Positions 32,779-45,289 of a stretch of 64,000 nucleotides of DNA are shown one piece after another. The DNA lies in the NCBI GenBank assembly GCA_963971225.1, contig OZ020267.1, forward strand, positions 118,599,891-118,663,890, in the 5' to 3' direction. The position numbers were made by a program, and so were the translations under genes. Below the pieces are notes generated by a model. That model had not been told where the DNA came from and did no database searches. It was given only the letters and a program-made list of their open reading frames with translations. The DNA is from Melieria omissa (lineage: Eukaryota; Arthropoda; Insecta; Diptera; Ulidiidae). Every line of letters starts with the position of its first letter. Positions within the stretch are counted from its first letter, which is position 1.

Positions 32779-33285
32779 CGAGGGCGGGTCAATAAGTCAG
32801 TGACTTTTTGAATTTCCCGCCTCTTAATTGAAATGGCAACACTGCTCCCGTCAACAGTCATCTGTCAGTTGACTCTTGTCAAAAATTGAACAAGCTGCGA
32901 CATTTAGTTTGTTTTTGACAGCCGTTAATATCAGACTACCGCGTTGACTGAGAAGAAAATGGAAAAAAGTGAATTTCGTGTGCTCATTAAGCATTATTTT
33001 TAGTTTCCATGGCAAAAATCGCTACGAATTGCTCCCTCATCCCGCCTATTCACCCGATCTAGCCCCAAGTGACTATTTCTTGTTCCTAAACTTGAAGAAA
33101 TAGCTCGGCGGAAAGAGATTTGCTTAATGAGCACACGAAATTCACTTTTTTCCATTTTCTTCTCAGTCAACGCGGTAGTCTGATATTAACGGCTGTCAAA
33201 AACAAACTAAATGTCAGAGCAGTGTTGCCATTTCAATTAAGAGGCGGGAAATTCAAAAAGTCACGGACTTATTGACCCGCCCTCG
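32779..33285. mobile_element. Foldback mariner: two inverted 5' ends around a catalytic-domain scrap
   Basis: The arms start CGAGGGCGGGTCAATAAGTC and carry the mariner 5' UTR and start codon. In each arm ATGGAAAAAAGTGAATTTCG encodes MEKSEFRVLIK. Between them about 120 bp encodes RYELLPHPAYSPDLAPSDYF then LFLNLKK, a stop and LGGKRF, the third catalytic block of a mariner transposase. The left arm has about 52 bp absent from the right. It cannot make a transposase, but both ends carry the same TIR. Confidence 0.88.
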
Positions 33286-33764
33286 TCCTTCCTAGTAGAC
33301 ATTTTCTTTGAATTTATTTTCAAATGTTCAAATTTCACAGCTTCTTCTTTTTTTCCACTTATTTACCATTCACAGTGAAACCAATATAAACATAACTTTT
33401 CACGTCGCTGTGGTGAAATTTTACAGCCTCTGCTTATCAGATTTGCGTAAGAACAGTTTCTGGTCAAAAATCTAACAAGCGCTGAATAAAAAATCAATTG
33501 TCAGACTTTCGCCAGAATAGGGCTGAATGTATGAGAGTTGCCATGCCATCCTGTCGGGTCGTATTCACACTATGTGGATTACTGAGATTCGGTCAAGGCG
33601 AACATTCCATGAAAGATTCAGCACAATCGGTCGTCTAGATTTTTAGTTTTAGTCTCATGTGAACAACAAACCAACCAACAAACAGACATTCATTTTTATA
33701 TATAAGTATAGATAATATTTGAATAGAACTAACGTAAATACTAATAAGATTATTCCACTTCCAG

Positions 33765-34139
33765 GTACGGAACTGGTGAATATTAAAAAAACCTTGCCGA
33801 TGCAAAATATGTCTCCTCAATCTAATTCCGATCCTGTGTTATGTTTAAGTCAGCATGACTTAAAAGGAACAAGCAAGATTAAAAATAATGCTGTTCGGGG
33901 GCATGCTGCTCCAAAAGGCACCGAGAATAATTTGAATTCAAATACCAATAATACAGATAAAAACGTTGCTCAGCAAATAAAGATACTGCGCCAAAATAAT
34001 CCAAACGGAAATGTAGAAATTCTGCTAGCGAGAAAAAGCAGTCGACCTACTTCCTCAAAAAGCGGATCTCGAAGTCGGGAACTCTGTCAGAAGGAGAATT
34101 CAAAACAAAATATTTTGGATAACGTAAAATTAGACGATG
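33765..34139 (+). CDS. Shox: Shox exon 2, low-complexity linker
   Basis: The acceptor is cttccag ending at 33764 and the donor is GATG|GTGAGT. GT at the start joins the G from exon 1 to restore a Gly codon, and 375 nt keep the frame. The encoded segment (GTELVNIKKTLPMQNMSPQ and onward) is rich in Asn, Ser and Lys, with no known domain. It forms the disordered linker before the homeodomain. Evidence for the exon is splice-site quality, an open frame over the whole length and phase agreement with both neighbours. The linker sequence itself is not recognisably conserved. Confidence 0.8.
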
Positions 34140-35149
34140 GTGAGTTCTGAATATATTCCTACCGATTTCCTTATTTACCATAAAAGATAAAAAAATTTGG
34201 ATTATGTGTTAATTGTGTGTATATGTATATTTAGTAGAAAAATCAAGAGACATAAGAGAGTTTTTAACTTCTGGGACATCTCATGTGAAGCGGGCAACAG
34301 GAATTCAGGAATTTTTTATATTCTATGTGTTTTAAACTTTCTAAATAATTCTTGCTACGAGGACACATATGTTCTAAAATGTAATAGACTGGACATAAAA
34401 TCATTATCTTAATTTAAAATAAGACTCAAAACTCAAAACGATTTTACTTTAGTCCAAAAATAATATAAAGATTTAATATTCAAATGGTCTATCCATACTA
34501 TGTTTTAATAAATAAGTAGGGAAATAAAAGAAAGTACCCCGAATGTGCATCCATACTTGGCACAGTCAGAATCGGGTATGGTACGAACATAGTTATTTTA
34601 TATTTTTAATTATACTTTGCGTAGTTTTTGTTTCAACTATGATTTTGTTGGAATGAAACGAATTTCTTTACGTAATTTGAGGGTAGGCAGGATATTTATT
34701 AGAACTTCAAAGAATAAGTTCAGCGTTACAAATATTGCTTAAGGTCAATGTGGTAAAAATTTGAACGTTTAAATACGTTAAAAACCAAACCAAAGTGTAG
34801 AAATTTTCGTGACAAATTGAGAGAGTTGCACAAAAAACTGATTTAATTCTTTGCCACCAGCTAATGTTATGGATAACCATCGGTTAAACGTTTGTTAACC
34901 GACTATGTTGAAATCGGGAAAACGAGTACTTAGTAACGCTTGATTAACCTTCGAAGAATACACCTAAGTCAATTAGACCCTGTTCACCACGACTACTAAA
35001 CCTTTTGATTGAAAAGAAATTGTGTGTGTGCTTTGAACCTTGTGATTTATAGATATTATTAGTACCTCTGAAGTTTGTGACATACTCACTGTGAAATCGG
35101 CTCTTAAAGTGATATTTGTATTTATTTTTAGATATAAATATATAGAGCA
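34140..35149 (+). other. Shox intron 2, first part, no gene recognised
   Basis: AT-rich with short chance frames. No TIR pair or domain is seen. Confidence 0.4.
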
Positions 35150-35530
35150 CCGGCCTCGATAGTCCAGCGGGTAGCACGCTGGTTTTTCATACCGAGGGCC
35201 TAGGTTCGATTCCTAGCTTGCGCTGGTAAAACGCTAGTCTACTTTTATCGCTATCCACATGAAGCTGCTAAGAATTACAAGAATCGCACAAGTACGCTCT
35301 TGGTAGGCAATAGCAAAACCTCCAAGTTTGAAAGAAAAGCTGCCCACAAAAACCGCCGTTCGAACTCGGCGTTAAACTGTAGGTCACCATCCGTTAAAAA
35401 GTGTCTTGTATTACATGTTGAAAAAAACAGTGTTGCATACGAATTTGAAACGGGTGGAATTTGCGGTATCACAACGGGTCATATAGGCCTAAGTGTGTCT
35501 CATACAGAGGCAGCCACTACAACCAACTAA
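35150..35530 (+). mobile_element. SINE family A, copy A3
   Basis: Head GCCTCGATAGTCCAGCGGGT, B box GGTTCGATTCC, body with TTCGAACTCGGCGTTAAACT, and tail GCGGTATCACAACGGGTC ending ACAACCAAC. No clear target duplication. It carries several deletions relative to A1. Confidence 0.82.
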
Positions 35531-36080
35531 AAACCAGGTGTTTGACCACCTCTTGAGCACGTGCTTATGAAAAGGCTAAGCCCGTCACGAATTGTAAGTC
35601 AATTGGCGGATGGTTATGAAAAACGTAGTTTAAGTTCACCTTGTATACATAAGCACATACAGTGTGTAAAACCTTATTCGTGTAAAACCAGTTTTATAGG
35701 TTACATCTTAAATCCTTTAAGTTGAACGATTTTATTCAGTAAAAAAATTGCTCATGTAATTTTAAATACATAGAAGATATTGCAAAGACCTACAAATTTC
35801 TTGATATATTATTTCAATTTGAATACATCGGTAACATTTTGTTTTGGCTCAAGCAAACTCCGGTGGCAGCGTGTGAACTCAGATGATAATTCATGGAATA
35901 ATACGGCAATATAGAACTTTTGAACAAAACTGTAGTCCATGTAACTTCTAGTCCATGACTTTTTGGTCCGTTACGTGTTGTTTCATTGAAGGCACATTAA
36001 ACAAGATAGTTGAACTTGCTCAGCTAGTAAAACGGGTTTATACTTTTCCCCTAAAATATCACTATGTCCTCTCAAAGTAG

Positions 36081-36885
36081 TGGCAGTGGCGTTTACTGCA
36101 ATCATCTGAACCTCCGAATGTCCTTCAGACTTCCAGATCACTGCAGCGTATTCCAAGCTAAACTCACGGCCATCGGTCAGGCGGCCGCCTGGCTCAAATC
36201 AAATACGATCTCCCGCAGGGAAATCACCATTTACACCGACAGCTAGGCGGCGATACAAGCACTACTAAGCGAACACCCCCGTTCTAAAACAGCGCTCCAC
36301 TGCCGCTCATCTCTAAATGAGATCTCCGAGCAGTACAACGTGCACCTGTGCTGGGTGCCGGGGCACAGGGACATAGAGGGTAACTGTATAGCCGACGAGC
36401 TGGCCAGAGCAGGCACGGAGCTGCAATTTATAAACGCTATAGAAGAGGCTAGCATTCCACTCTCTACCTGCAAATTACGCCTCAAGAGCTTTTATCTTCG
36501 TAGAGCAAACACTAGATGGCTCGAAGAAGATACATGCCATACAGCAAGACAGATCTGGCCAACAATCGATTTGAGCAGATCCAGGGAATTGATCCTGCTA
36601 AACAAACCCTCAATAGGGATTGTAGTAGGAATCATAACTGGACACTGCCTCATCGGCCAACACGCCAGAAGACTAGGCCTGCTGTACAATGATTTCTGCA
36701 GAAGCTGTAGGAACGAAGACTGTGAGGAAACTGTTGAGCACTTTCTCTGCGAATGTCCGGCGCTTGCAAGAACACGCCTACGTCTCTTGGGACAGCACTC
36801 CTTCAGCTGCTTAGCAGATCTAGAGCAGATGCCCCCAAGCAATCTTAACAAATTCATCAGAGCCACCAGATGGCTCTCACCTTAG
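36081..36885 (+). pseudogene. RNase H and C-terminal domain of LINE-2, nonsense-mutated
   Basis: One frame runs to the TAA at 36885, broken only by TAG at 36244-36246, where ITIYTDS*AAIQALL would normally have Gln (CAG to TAG). RNase H landmarks are VFQAKLTAIGQAA, YTDS, HLCWVPGHRDIEGN and ADELARAG. The family's catalytic Glu in VFQAEL is Lys here. The C-terminus has CRSC...HFLCECPAL, a Cys-Cys-His-Cys motif. Not functional. Confidence 0.85.
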
Positions 36886-36984
36886 GGAAGTGTGTAGGCG
36901 GAGTCATCTCCCACCATGTGGTAACACAATGGGCCACCAGGCCTAAGTGATGCCCGTGAGGGGGCCACTTAACCTACCTACCTA
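36081..36984 (+). mobile_element. LINE-2: 5'-truncated LINE with RNase H only
   Basis: A 13-bp perfect target duplication CCTCTCAAAGTAG (36068-36080, 36985-36997) delimits it. It contains the RNase H domain, a Cys/His C-terminus and a 3' UTR with GTGGTAACACAATGGGCC (36918), ending in ACCTACCTACCTA. It belongs to the same tail group as LINE-1. Confidence 0.92.
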
Positions 36985-36997
36985 CCTCTCAAAGTAG

Positions 36998-39060
36998 GAA
37001 AGTGTGTTAAACCACTAAGCAAATAAACACATAGAGGTGTCACGCAGTACACAATTTTTCGGTCATGAAAATCTAGCACAGCAGCTGCTTTGTGAACTGT
37101 TTTGTGACTAGTTAAAACTTAGTGAGTTTGTAACTGATTTTAGACTAGTCAAATAGTAACCCATTAAAAATTACTTACATATAACCCCTTTAAATGAATT
37201 TTCAAATATATTGCATTCAATTCATAAGTTTTTTATTGCATTTTTTAAAACAAGGAACACTTATTTAAAATAATATAAATAAATATAATATTTACAACTT
37301 ATAACTAAAACCAAACAAAACAGAAAACATTAAAAGCATTTCATAAAAAATAACAATGTAATTCATTTAGTAACAAAAACAAATTTTTTTCTAATAATAT
37401 TAATTTATATACGATATAAGCCAAAAAACTTATTACAGAAACGTGTAAACGTGTAAAACAAAAAAAATAATAATAATTCAGTTCACCAATTCATTCAGCC
37501 AGGTACTAAGATATACAAATAATTCAAGTATTCGCTACTTATTTTTGCTGTTTAGCTTTATTTATACATGCATTGTGAAAATGCCTTCTTTTCACCATGG
37601 CAATAGCTCCTCTCAGCTCTTCCAAAGGATCACCCGCATTTATTGCATCTATTTAAATGAGGAACGAATTGTTGAATTAGTTATGGGAATATTATGCACA
37701 GTGAATGTGATTTTGCATATGTGTACGTGCATACATACCAAGTAAAACCTTAACAAATTTGCTGAAGTCCTTCAAGCTTTTTTTCCGTGTGTTCCGAAGA
37801 TATTCACGGCTACCATAACATCAGCAGCTAGTACGGCTGTTTTCTTCAATTTCCCTCTCAGCTAATTTTTTACCGTTTTATCCTATGAAATATATGAAAA
37901 GTATAAGGTCTAAGTATAAGTAGAAGTAGAAAAGCACAAGTGTAAAATATGTAATACATAGTCGTTCTGGTTCGTTTCTGTTATATTGTCATTTAGCTTG
38001 CTTATTTCGTCAATTGTCTTTAGTGGGAAAGTGGAAATGACATCTTCAATACTAGCCTCCTGATGGACGATTTGCCTAATTAACAAGTATGTGTTGCCAA
38101 AGTCTCCATTATTATCTTATTCTGCGATTCTATTATGAAATCGTATAATGTATAATATAATAATCTATATAATGAAATCGTGCTTAGTCAGTAGCTGTAG
38201 CTTAAGAATTCAATCTTTCATAAAAAGGGAATTTTCAAACGCGACATCTTAGGGATGCCAGTAATGGGTATATTCCATGTTAACGTCTGGATGCAACTTA
38301 CTTTTTAATTCTTGAAGTTGTTCTTCAAAACGCTTAGTATTTTGGCAATTGTGGCAGTTGTTTGTATCTCAAATGTTAAGAAGCTACAATTATTTTCAAT
38401 ACTAAATAATACAAAGTTAGCATTACCTTGCGAAAGTGAAAAATCTTCCGGTGCCGCCGCTATGAAACGCGTAATTTTGCTGCTCTGGTTCATTATCTAA
38501 TTTTGGTGCAAAAGAGGTATAAACAGTAACTTATCTTCATAGGGGAGACAAACAAACTTATATTATATTTGATTTAATAGTAATTCTTCAATAATTGTAA
38601 GTAGTTTTCAAAATCGTAACCAGAAAACTGTATAAGAGTCCGAACTGATTAACGCATTCGCTCAAATGTAGCAGACCGTGAACATTGTACGAAACACTAT
38701 TTTCTCCAAAAACTATAGGAAAATTTTGCACACAAAGTTGTAAAATGGAGTGTGCTGTTGGAATATTTTTCTATGTTTTGTTAGAGATGCCAATAATCTG
38801 CAAGCTGGAATGAAATTGGCGGAGCTCGGTCGCTTTCCAATGAAAAACTTGAACCATAGGTCTCGGTTATCGTACAAATTTTATTGGAATATGAATTGCA
38901 AGCGATTGTAAGTGGCCGCATATGTAATTCTTCTGGTTTTTATTAATTTTGAAATTAATTTTGTCATTGAAAAGACTTAACAATTTGATTTATAAAAAAG
39001 TGAAAGAAACAATGTAATGTAAACAAATTTTTATATGTTTTTATTGTATACTAATAGTAA
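36998..39060 (+). other. Shox intron 2, middle part, no gene recognised
   Basis: Strongly AT-rich. The open frames at 37545-37745 and 38305-38500 have no recognisable family and no splice context. Confidence 0.4.
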
Positions 39061-39063
39061 TTT

Positions 39064-39118
39064 TTTGGTGGCAAAGCAATAATCGCTTAAGTCCTAAGCG
39101 ATAATCGTTTTTGACCAC
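39064..39118. mobile_element. Small palindromic MITE, deleted copy
   Basis: AATAATCGCTTAAGTCC meets the inverse TAAGCGATAATCGTTTTTGA, ending GACCACAG. The loop present in the copies at 23988 and 60300 is missing, and the left end is degraded. Confidence 0.6.
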
Positions 39119-39945
39119 AGATACTTAATAATACTTCTTTTTCGATGGACTTCAACGGATAAAATCAATAAAGCTTTGATAAAATACTTAATCTTAACCA
39201 AAATGTACTTTATATAATAGTGGAATGACATATTGCTGATATTTTGCTCAAATAGGGCAAAAACTGGAAAGATCTTTGCAACAATATAGTAGCTTATATA
39301 ATACAAGTTCTCGCCTAATTCAGCCCAATTTATAACTATTTGCCTACGGATATACTCTAAAAATCCCATTTTGAAGATATTTTTATACAAAAATAAAGAA
39401 ACATATACTGCAATTTTTTTTAAAAGGTTTTTTGGTAGTCGGGTTTTAAAATACTTGAAGTTTAAAGTTCCATAACAAAAATTATGTGTTATTAAAAGTT
39501 TTTATTAATATCAAATATCGTTCGAATATTACTTTTAGCACTTAAAGCAAACAAACAAGAGAAACCAATCAACAGGAAAAAAAAAAACGAAACACGACGA
39601 ACAATATTTTTTAGTTATATTCTCTTAAAAATGGCACGTTTTTGAGCATATCTTAAAATTAAATTTAAAAATTCATTTGTATGATAAATAATCCAGCGGG
39701 ATTTGACCCTAATTTGCACTGCTTGAATAAAAATGCCAAGCCCAAGAGAAATCGAATGATTTTATACACTTTTATCAGCATATTCCAATGATTGTGAATT
39801 ACACGTTTCATATCAGTTTAATTTTTTCTGACTTGTCGACGTCCCAACAACCACTTTGTTATCTTTATCAAATTTTAAAAGATTCTTTCAAGAATATGCA
39901 AAGTTATTGAGTTATTTTGTATTTAAATACAGTAATACTACCCTT

Positions 39946-40279
39946 GTCAGCGGCCGTGGCTCAGTTGGTTAGTGCGCGGTCCAACGAGTCGCATGCAGAG
40001 CGACGCAAGATCGAATACTGCATGTAGTAACACCTAAAAAAAATAACGGGAAACTCGTTTTCTCTTTCGGTGGCTGCCCTCTCAGCTGGAAATGGCAAAC
40101 CTGTGAGAGTAAAAATTGCCTATGAAAAAGCTCCCAACCTGCCGTTCGGAACCGGCATAAAACTGTAGGTCCCTTCCACCCGCGTACAAAATTCCCACGC
40201 ACAACACGGGTGGTTGCGGGAAGCTAGGCCTTAGTCTCGCGTAAGCGGGCTGTCGTGCCAATCAATTATTATTAATTAT
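39946..40279 (+). mobile_element. SINE family B, copy B4
   Basis: A 12-bp perfect target duplication TAATACTACCCT (39934-39945, 40280-40291). Head CGGCCGTGGCTCAGTTGGTT, body with GCCGTTCGGAACCGGCATAA, tail CAATTATTATTAATTATT. The B box (AGATCGAATACTG) is altered. Confidence 0.9.
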
Positions 40280-40423
40280 TAATACTACCCTATTATTTCA
40301 TGATGTTCATTTTTGGGTATCGCATCCGTTGCGCTGTTTTCAAAGTCAAACACTTTATCAAAAGCTTATATCATATAATTACAATCCTGTGAAGTATTGT
40401 ACGAAGAGCATTTGGCAACGCGG

Positions 40424-41152
40424 TTAAGGGGGTCGTCTACGTACAAAGTTTTACAAAATGTTTTTTTTTTACATAATTTTCATTTGGAAGGCGTGAGGAA
40501 TGTTATATCCAAAGGATTTGGGTAAACTCTTTACGGTTATTGAGCTGTAGAGCATTGAGCACGCTCGCTCATGGTGTTTCCGCACGCTCCCTGTGAACTT
40601 TAAACGCTTTTTCCCAAAAGACGTATTTTTCTAACTTGCTTGCACGATTTTAAGAAAAGTTTCACACGCATCGATTCGATTTCTTTTTTTACTTGCTCAG
40701 AAAACATGTCGCTATGAGTAGACACGAGCTTTTGACAAAATATTGTTTTTGTTTAATATAACAGGTAATAAACATTTGAAAAAAAGGGGAAAAATAACTT
40801 TTTTTTCAAAAATGTCCACCATTTCGAGAGATTTGTGAATTTTACAAAAAGCTTGTGTCGAAGTATAGCTGATGTAATATCAATTATAGATTAGTTTCAT
40901 TTTTTGTTGTAGGTTACGTGGTTGGCCCAAAATCTTACAGGGAAATTGATATACAAATTCTGATGAGGGCAGGTTCAAGGTCATCCCGCACACGAATATG
41001 TGGAAATATAATTTCTATGATCTTGCCACTTGAAAGATTACGATTAAATAAACAAAAAACAAAAAAAGTGAGTGAATATCTTTCTTCGTTCTTTCGTAAT
41101 AAATTAAAAAAAAGGCTCGAAAATCGGGCCGCTACGTAGACGACCCCCTTAA
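40424..41152. mobile_element. TTAA-bounded element, copy c
   Basis: TTAA at both ends. The TIR GGGGGTCGTCTACGTA is perfect at both ends. Interior phrases such as GAAAACATGT and GACACGAGCTTTT are shared with copy b. Non-coding. Confidence 0.83.
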
Positions 41153-42750
41153 AAAGGTGTAATTGTCACCTTGAAACACAAGTGATAGAGTTGCTCACAA
41201 ACCAGGGATATTTGGTTAGAAATAAAAACTAAACCAACCTTGTCGTACATTCTTTGTTATTATATTGTTGTTATTGTTAAAAGCGGCAACGTTGGTTTAA
41301 ATTTCGTCCTTCGGCAATGTTCAGTTCGGTAACATGTTTGTATATTATTTTCTAATAGCCTTACTTAGAATTACGGTTGCCACTCAATTAAAATGTTTTG
41401 TACAAAAATTTTTCCAAAAAAGGCCCAAAGTGGAAGCGAAAGGACCATTTTATGTTTTCGGCAAATTGTTTTGAACATCAACGCAAAACATAACTTTTAT
41501 ATCGTATTTTTGATTTTGCTTGTACACTTATATTTCAGAAAATAGTAGTATAATCGGCCTGTGGGTAGTACGGTAGTACAAATGACGAAATAGTAATAAA
41601 ATACTACTATAGTAGTACGTTCGACAGCACTGATCACAGCTCACAGTTGATGTGCGACTGGCCACATCAACATAAAGCAAATTATGAAAGCTAACTCCGA
41701 ATTGAGAAGTGTGCCGAAGTCATCGCGAATATCTTCGAATAGCCGAAGTGCGTATGGGACCTGCTGCGCTGGTACACAAAATTGTGCGAGTTGACACCTC
41801 TATGTGTCACCGTTATCAAAACGTCTTAACTTCTTTCTTGTTTAACCTCAAGCTCTCAAAAAAATAACATTACCCTATTTTATTTGATTTACTTTGCTGT
41901 TTTTGTTAAAAGATCTTAATTTCTATACTGAAAGGAGATCGTACGAATACGTATTTTGCATAGTATTGTTCGATATTACCACAGTCGAGACTCAAGTGCA
42001 CGACTCATAGACTTCCGTTTAACGCACTAGACGGTCTGGTATAGCTGAAGCCACAAACATAAAGCTAAAACTATGGGTAGAATTTAGAAATTGAACCTCC
42101 GTTAAGACGAGATTTTTTTTAATTCGGGGTCTAAAAGAGCAAACATGAGTTGGATGAAGAAGTTTGATTTAGTGGTCCTATAGGTTTCCAACTTGGTGAA
42201 AATACTCCAAATCAAAAAGTATTCGACACGTATTTTTTATTTTTTCGAAAATCAATATCTAACGGGGTTGAGAATGTGTTAAGGTTCGTATACGGCAGGC
42301 TACGAAAAAAACATGAACCGATAGGCTACTTAAAGAGTTTTGTTTGTGAAAACCAAAACTTAAAGGGGTACACAAAGGGATAAAAGTTTGTATGGGGAAA
42401 CATGATTTAATGGGTTTTTGACTTAAAACTCAATAAAACCACTTTAAATCAGAAATAATTTGAACATGACTTCAAATTTGATGAAAGTCCTTTTAATGAG
42501 AAATAATTCGACACGTGTTTTGAATTTTTTCGAAAATCGAAATCTGACGGAGTCAAAGAAAGTTTCCAAGTTTGTTCGCAGAAACACGATTTAACGGGAT
42601 TTTTTGACTTCAAATATCGTGAAATCATTACATATGAGATAATTAGACAAGTATTTTTCATTTAAATCAATATCGCTTTAAGAAAATTAATTTATTGGGC
42701 CCATTGACTTCAGACTTATGGGAACTACTCGAAACCAAAAATAATTCAAA
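41153..42750 (+). repeat. Diverged tandem-like repeat in Shox intron 2
   Basis: 41153-42110 shows no gene. From 42120 to 42745 a loose unit of about 150-200 bp recurs, with phrases CAACTTGGTGAAAATACTCC, ATTTTTTCGAAAATC (42240 and 42528), GGGAAACATGATTTAATGGG and TTGACTTAAAAC-type. Related sequence is at 8330-8639 and 25460-25620. Confidence 0.5.
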
Positions 42751-43204
42751 TGTTACGAAAATTAGTTCTTTATGCTTACTTCGTCTCTCTGGATTCTGCT
42801 TGAAAAATAATACACACTTCAATTACTCAGCGCAAAACGCAGTCAAAAACCAAAAGTTACAAATTTACACTTTAATTGTCTTACACTTGCTACTACTATT
42901 GTGTGTTTTACCTTTGCTTGATCAAATAAGACTCTCCTTCTGCGCTGCACCCGGCTGCCTATTATACTTGTCTTCTTATCGCGCCGATTGTTCTCGCACA
43001 TTCCAGTTAGACTATCTCTCGATCGTTCTCGCACATTCCAATTGGCCTATCTCTCGATCGTTCTCGCACATCCCATTACCATCGCAATCCATCCTTGCCA
43101 TATCGAAATTATAACAAGCCGGCCGTACCCTAAGGTGCGTGCCTAAAAGTATGCCCGTAAAACCATTCATGCATAGCACAGCGACAGAGTGCCTCAGCGT
43201 TACA
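42751..43204 (+). repeat. LTR-like repeat, copy 2
   Basis: It starts TGTTACGAAAATTAG and ends GCCTCAGCGTTACA. The middle matches copy 1 (CAATTACTCAGCGCAAAACG, ATTATACTTGTCTTCTTATC, GCGCCGATTGTTCTCGCACA). It contains a local duplication of the CTATCTCTCGATCGTTCTCG unit. TG...CA termini suggest a solo LTR, but no 4-6 bp target duplication was seen. Confidence 0.5.
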
Positions 43205-43341
43205 GTATGATTTTCAATGTTCGAAAATCAGCATCAGACGAGATTAAAGTTTGTTAAAAGTTCATATGAATTCACATAACTAACCATTGGTAGCTAGTTA
43301 AATGAGTTTAAATATTTACTTAAGTATAAATTGCCAAGTAA

Positions 43342-43815
<474 letters not shown>

Positions 43816-44390
43816 TAAACTATAAACTATTACGATCTGTGGTTTTTGTAGTAAATTTGGTCAAATTTATCAAATTTTACATCAGATCGAGGACGACCTC
43901 GTTGTAAATACTTAGTATTTGCAAAAACAGCAGATCTTGTTTTTCTTACAGATGAAAATTTTTGGTACAGATAAAAATTCCGCGGCACTTTTAATTTGAA
44001 GAATTTTCATTAATACGTGCAAGTAAACAATGCCGGGAATAAGCAAAAAATCCGAAAAAGCATAAATTCGAACGCAGTTCAGAATGAAATTTTGTATTTA
44101 AGTGTTATTAGAACAAGTTTTGCAAGAATTGACGAAAATTAACAGCCCTATTCTGCCAAACGTAACAAAACTCACCATGCTGATAATTGAATGGATTCTA
44201 TCAATTGTTAAATTTTCGTACTCTCGCCATTTTTTAAACGCTCTTTATCTAACACTATGCGGCTTTTATTTATTTAAATCTTCCATGCATAAACTTGTTA
44301 CAAAGTATATGCGTAAACATCAACTGATATTATTTAAAAATGCCATGCAACTTGGTTTATATTTTATGAGATGTTGTAACATTGCAATAG

Positions 44391-44421
44391 CCGCCGTAGC
44401 TCAGCTGGCTAGTGCGTAGCA
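44391..44421 (+). mobile_element. Head-only fragment of SINE family B
   Basis: GCCGCCGTAGCTCAGCTGGC followed by TAGTGCG matches the first ~28 bp of copy B2. It then stops abruptly next to the 3' end of the minus-strand LINE at 44425-45048. Confidence 0.65.
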
Positions 44422-44424
44422 GAG

Positions 44425-45048
44425 AACTGCAATTATTCTCTTTTTTACTGAAATTTATTTATTATTTATTCGTCTACCGGGCTTAGCCCTCACAGACTAC
44501 AAATAACTTACAACTTAAGTCTAATAACTACTTAAATCTAATGTAACAATTCGCACAGTTTTTTCTTAAAAAGCTCTCGACTTAAGTCAAAATCGACATT
44601 ATTGCAAATAGTGTTACACAATGGTGTAAATTTGTGAATCGGTTCATTCTCGCCATATTTTGTTCTATGGGCCGTATTATAAAAAATATATCTTTCTCTT
44701 AAGCACCGACCCGGCACATAAAAAGGTAAAGGCGTCAGTAGCTCTGGCGGGTCTATCTTGCTATCGTATATATCCTTGATGAACAGGATCCCATACATTC
44801 TTCTCCAACTCATGAGGTCCTGCAGATTTAGAATTCTACATCTGAGTTCATAAGGCGGCATGGATGGGTACAGCCGTCGAATGGCGAACTTAGTGAAACG
44901 CCTTTGGACCCTTTCCAGTCTTTTAGAGCCAGCTTCAAAATTTGGGTCCCATATAATGCACGTATATTCTAACACTGGCCTAACCAAACACGTAAACAGA
45001 CTTTTCAAAGTGAGCGGGTCAAGGAAGTCTTTGGAATTGCGTTTTTAA
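44425..45048 (-). mobile_element. LINE-4: 3' fragment of a Jockey/CR1-like LINE
   Basis: The minus-strand frame ending at 44538 reads SLFTCLVRPVLEYTCIIWDP then KRLERVQRRFTKFAIRRLYP and DFDLSRELFKKKLCELLH, the C-terminal part after the RT active site of Jockey/CR1-type LINEs (RP.LEY...W.P, ...LE.VQRRFTK). The 3' end is the AATAAATAATAAATAAAT tail near 44455. The 5' end is truncated. The 157-codon frame is open but lacks the catalytic region. Confidence 0.75.
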
Positions 45049-45289
45049 AAACCAAGTTATATTGGCGAAAGAGCTCATAGTTCCACAAAATGCTTATGAT
45101 GAGCTGTGTTTTAATCTTGATAGCGTTTTGAGACATAAACAAATAAGACATACATATGGCATTAAACAATACCGCTCGATTCATTCTCTCGAAAAAGAAG
45201 TATGATCACATTACTTTTTATATGAGGAAAATACTCGGCCATAACTTTAACACATACACGTAATTACAAAAACACCCTCTTATTTATGT

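Noticed and set aside
42751..43204. Complete LTR retrotransposon
   Set aside because: No gag-pol coding region, primer-binding site or second LTR nearby, and no target duplication; only an LTR-like repeat can be supported.
44102..44419. 105-codon open frame in Shox intron 3
   Set aside because: It runs into the SINE-B head and resembles no family; chance frame in AT-rich DNA.
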